A DNA stretch of 13,572 nt from Pseudorhodobacter sp. (GTDB lineage Bacteria; Pseudomonadota; Alphaproteobacteria; Rhodobacterales; Rhodobacteraceae): the NCBI GenBank assembly GCA_024641255.1, contig JAHEDL010000294.1, positions 1-13,572 on the forward strand, given 5' to 3'. Positions 12,231 through 13,572 of this stretch are shown here, one piece after another. Each line of letters opens with the position of its first letter. The stretch's first letter is position 1. Position numbers and translations under genes: made by a program. Under the pieces are notes generated by a model that did not search any database, had not been told where the DNA came from, and worked only from the letters and a program-made list of their open reading frames with translations.

Positions 12231-13572
12231 ATGACCAACCTCGTCCCCATCGGCCGTGCGCTGATTTCGGTTTCCGATAAATCCGGTCTTCTGGACCTTG
12301 CCCGCGCGCTGGCTGCGCAGGGGGTCGAGCTTATCTCGACCGGTGGCACCTCTGGGATGCTGCGCACCGCAGGGTTGAAGGTGCGCGATGTGTCTGATGT
12401 TACGGGATTTCCCGAAATGATGGACGGGCGGGTGAAAACGCTGCACCCGAATGTGCATGGCGCGTTGCTGGCGCTGCGCGATGATGACGAGCACCTGTTG
12501 GCAATGGCGGCGCATGGGATCGAGCCGATTGATCTGCTGATCGTCAATCTTTACCCGTTTGAAGAAACCGTGGCGAAGGGTGCCGATCACGACACCTGCA
12601 TCGAGAATATTGATATTGGCGGTCCGGCGATGATTCGCGCGGCGTCGAAGAATCATCGCTTTGTGACGGTTGTGACCGATCCGGCGGATTATCAGGGCCT
12701 TTTGGATCAGATGAAGGCGCATGAAGGCGCGACGACTTTGGCGTTCCGGCAGAAATTGGCGCTGACCGCTTATTCGCGCACCGCCGCCTATGACACCGCA
12801 GTTTCTGCGTGGTTGTCGGGCGAGTTGAAGCAGCCTTTCACCCGCAGCAAGTCGTTTGGTGGCACCTTGGCGCAGGGCCTGCGCTATGGCGAAAACCCGC
12901 ATCAAGCTGCGGCGTTCTACACCGATGGCAGCAAGCGCGAAGGTGTTGCGACGGCAAAGCAATGGCAGGGCAAAGAGCTGTCTTACAACAACATCAACGA
13001 CACCGATGCGGCGTTTGAGTTGGTGGCAGAGTTTGCCGGTGCCGGACCGGCCTGTGCGATCATCAAGCACGCCAACCCCTGTGGTGTGGGCAAGGCGGCA
13101 ACGCTGAAAGAAGCTTATCTGCGGGCCTATGCCTGCGATCAGACCAGCGCGTTTGGCGGTATTGTGGCGCTGAATCAGCCGCTTGATGCTGAAACCGCCG
13201 AAGAGATCGTGAAGATTTTCACCGAAGTGGTGATCGCCCCCGGTGCAAGCGACGAGGCGAAGGCGATTTTTGCCAGCAAGAAGAACCTGCGGCTGTTGAC
13301 CACCAAAGGTTTGCCGGACCCGGCCGAAAAGTCGTTGGCGTTCAAGCAAGTTGCCGGTGGCTTCTTGGTGCAGGATCGCGATTGCGATTCGATCACGGTG
13401 GCAGATCTGAAGGTGGTGACAAAGCGCGCACCGACCGAGGCAGAGCTTGCGGACCTGCTGTTTGCGTGGAAAGTTGCCAAGCATGTGAAGTCGAATGCCA
13501 TTGTTTATGTGAAAGATGGCGCGACGGTGGGTGTTGGGGCAGGTCAGATGAGCCGAGTGGATTCAACGCGGA
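12231..13572 (+). CDS. purH: Bifunctional AICAR transformylase / IMP cyclohydrolase (partial, 3' end outside)
   Basis: Catalyses the last two steps of de novo purine synthesis: formylation of AICAR with 10-formyl-THF and ring closure to IMP. The first 447 residues are present of an expected roughly 530; the frame is open to the window edge. The N-terminal IMP cyclohydrolase (MGS-like) domain opens with [15 protein letters not shown] (10-24) and includes LISTGGT (34-40), [11 protein letters not shown] (63-73) and [16 protein letters not shown] (126-141). The transformylase part begins near 200 and includes LRYGENPHQ (217-225), and KHANPCG (279-285) with the catalytic Lys-His pair K279-H280; SAFGG follows at 306-310. 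The ATG at 12231 has AAGGGA just upstream. The 21-bp gap behind the heparinase-like gene suggests one transcript. Confidence 0.97.
   Translation, partial: MTNLVPIGRALISVSDKSGLLDLARALAAQGVELISTGGTSGMLRTAGLKVRDVSDVTGFPEMMDGRVKTLHPNVHGALLALRDDDEHLLAMAAHGIEPIDLLIVNLYPFEETVAKGADHDTCIENIDIGGPAMIRAASKNHRFVTVVTDPADYQGLLDQMKAHEGATTLAFRQKLALTAYSRTAAYDTAVSAWLSGELKQPFTRSKSFGGTLAQGLRYGENPHQAAAFYTDGSKREGVATAKQWQGKELSYNNINDTDAAFELVAEFAGAGPACAIIKHANPCGVGKAATLKEAYLRAYACDQTSAFGGIVALNQPLDAETAEEIVKIFTEVVIAPGASDEAKAIFASKKNLRLLTTKGLPDPAEKSLAFKQVAGGFLVQDRDCDSITVADLKVVTKRAPTEAELADLLFAWKVAKHVKSNAIVYVKDGATVGVGAGQMSRVDSTR

Noticed and set aside
12093..13484. Minus-strand frame of 463 residues
   Set aside because: Antisense to purH, whose motifs are unmistakable; the frame shows only shadow-type composition.

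Overview
The window looks like a chromosomal segment of an alphaproteobacterium of the order Rhodobacterales (Rhodobacter/Roseobacter-like). The reasons are the high-GC codon use, a CenR-type response regulator, a paired saccharopine pathway, a heparinase-like gene directly ahead of purH, and an intergenic string (around 10353-10387) that I recognise from many Rhodobacteraceae genomes. No IS element, phage gene, tRNA, rRNA or CRISPR array is visible. It reads as a housekeeping chromosome with a few less ordinary small elements.

Layout. (1) 2-1584, minus: ribA (GTP cyclohydrolase II with an extra N-terminal domain) is translationally coupled through a GTGA overlap to a YkuD-type L,D-transpeptidase. 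(2) 1735-2421, plus, divergent: an OmpR-family response regulator, very probably cenR, an envelope/cell-division regulator. (3) 2422-2916, plus, no protein gene: two tandem candidate small RNAs that share the exact 17-mer ACCTCCCTGTTGGACCT, each followed by an intrinsic terminator. The shared block contains ACCUCC, the anti-Shine-Dalgarno sequence of 16S rRNA. (4) 2917-3240, plus: a small secreted two-cysteine protein followed by a strong hairpin. (5) 3392-3565, minus: a 57-residue peptide whose C-terminal half resembles a lasso-peptide (RiPP) precursor. (6) 3818-4600, plus: xthA (exonuclease III), convergent with (7) 4610-7920, minus: a family-2 glycosyltransferase overlapping an 829-residue protein that combines an SGNH-esterase-like domain with a glycoside-hydrolase-like domain. 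(8) 8082-10285, plus: two saccharopine dehydrogenases, one lysine-side and one glutamate-side, 14 bp apart. (9) 10482 to the end, plus: a heparinase II/III-like protein and purH, cut by the window edge.

How the genes fit together. ribA and purH supply flavin and purine biosynthesis. The saccharopine pair interconverts lysine and 2-aminoadipate semialdehyde, and context suggests degradation. The L,D-transpeptidase, CenR, the glycosyltransferase/hydrolase pair and perhaps the heparinase-like protein all concern the cell envelope or surface glycans. The most interesting items are the tandem anti-SD-mimic RNAs downstream of cenR, the orphan lasso-like precursor, and the esterase-glycosidase fusion coupled to a glycosyltransferase. 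All assignments come from reading the sequence and from memory of families; no database search was possible.
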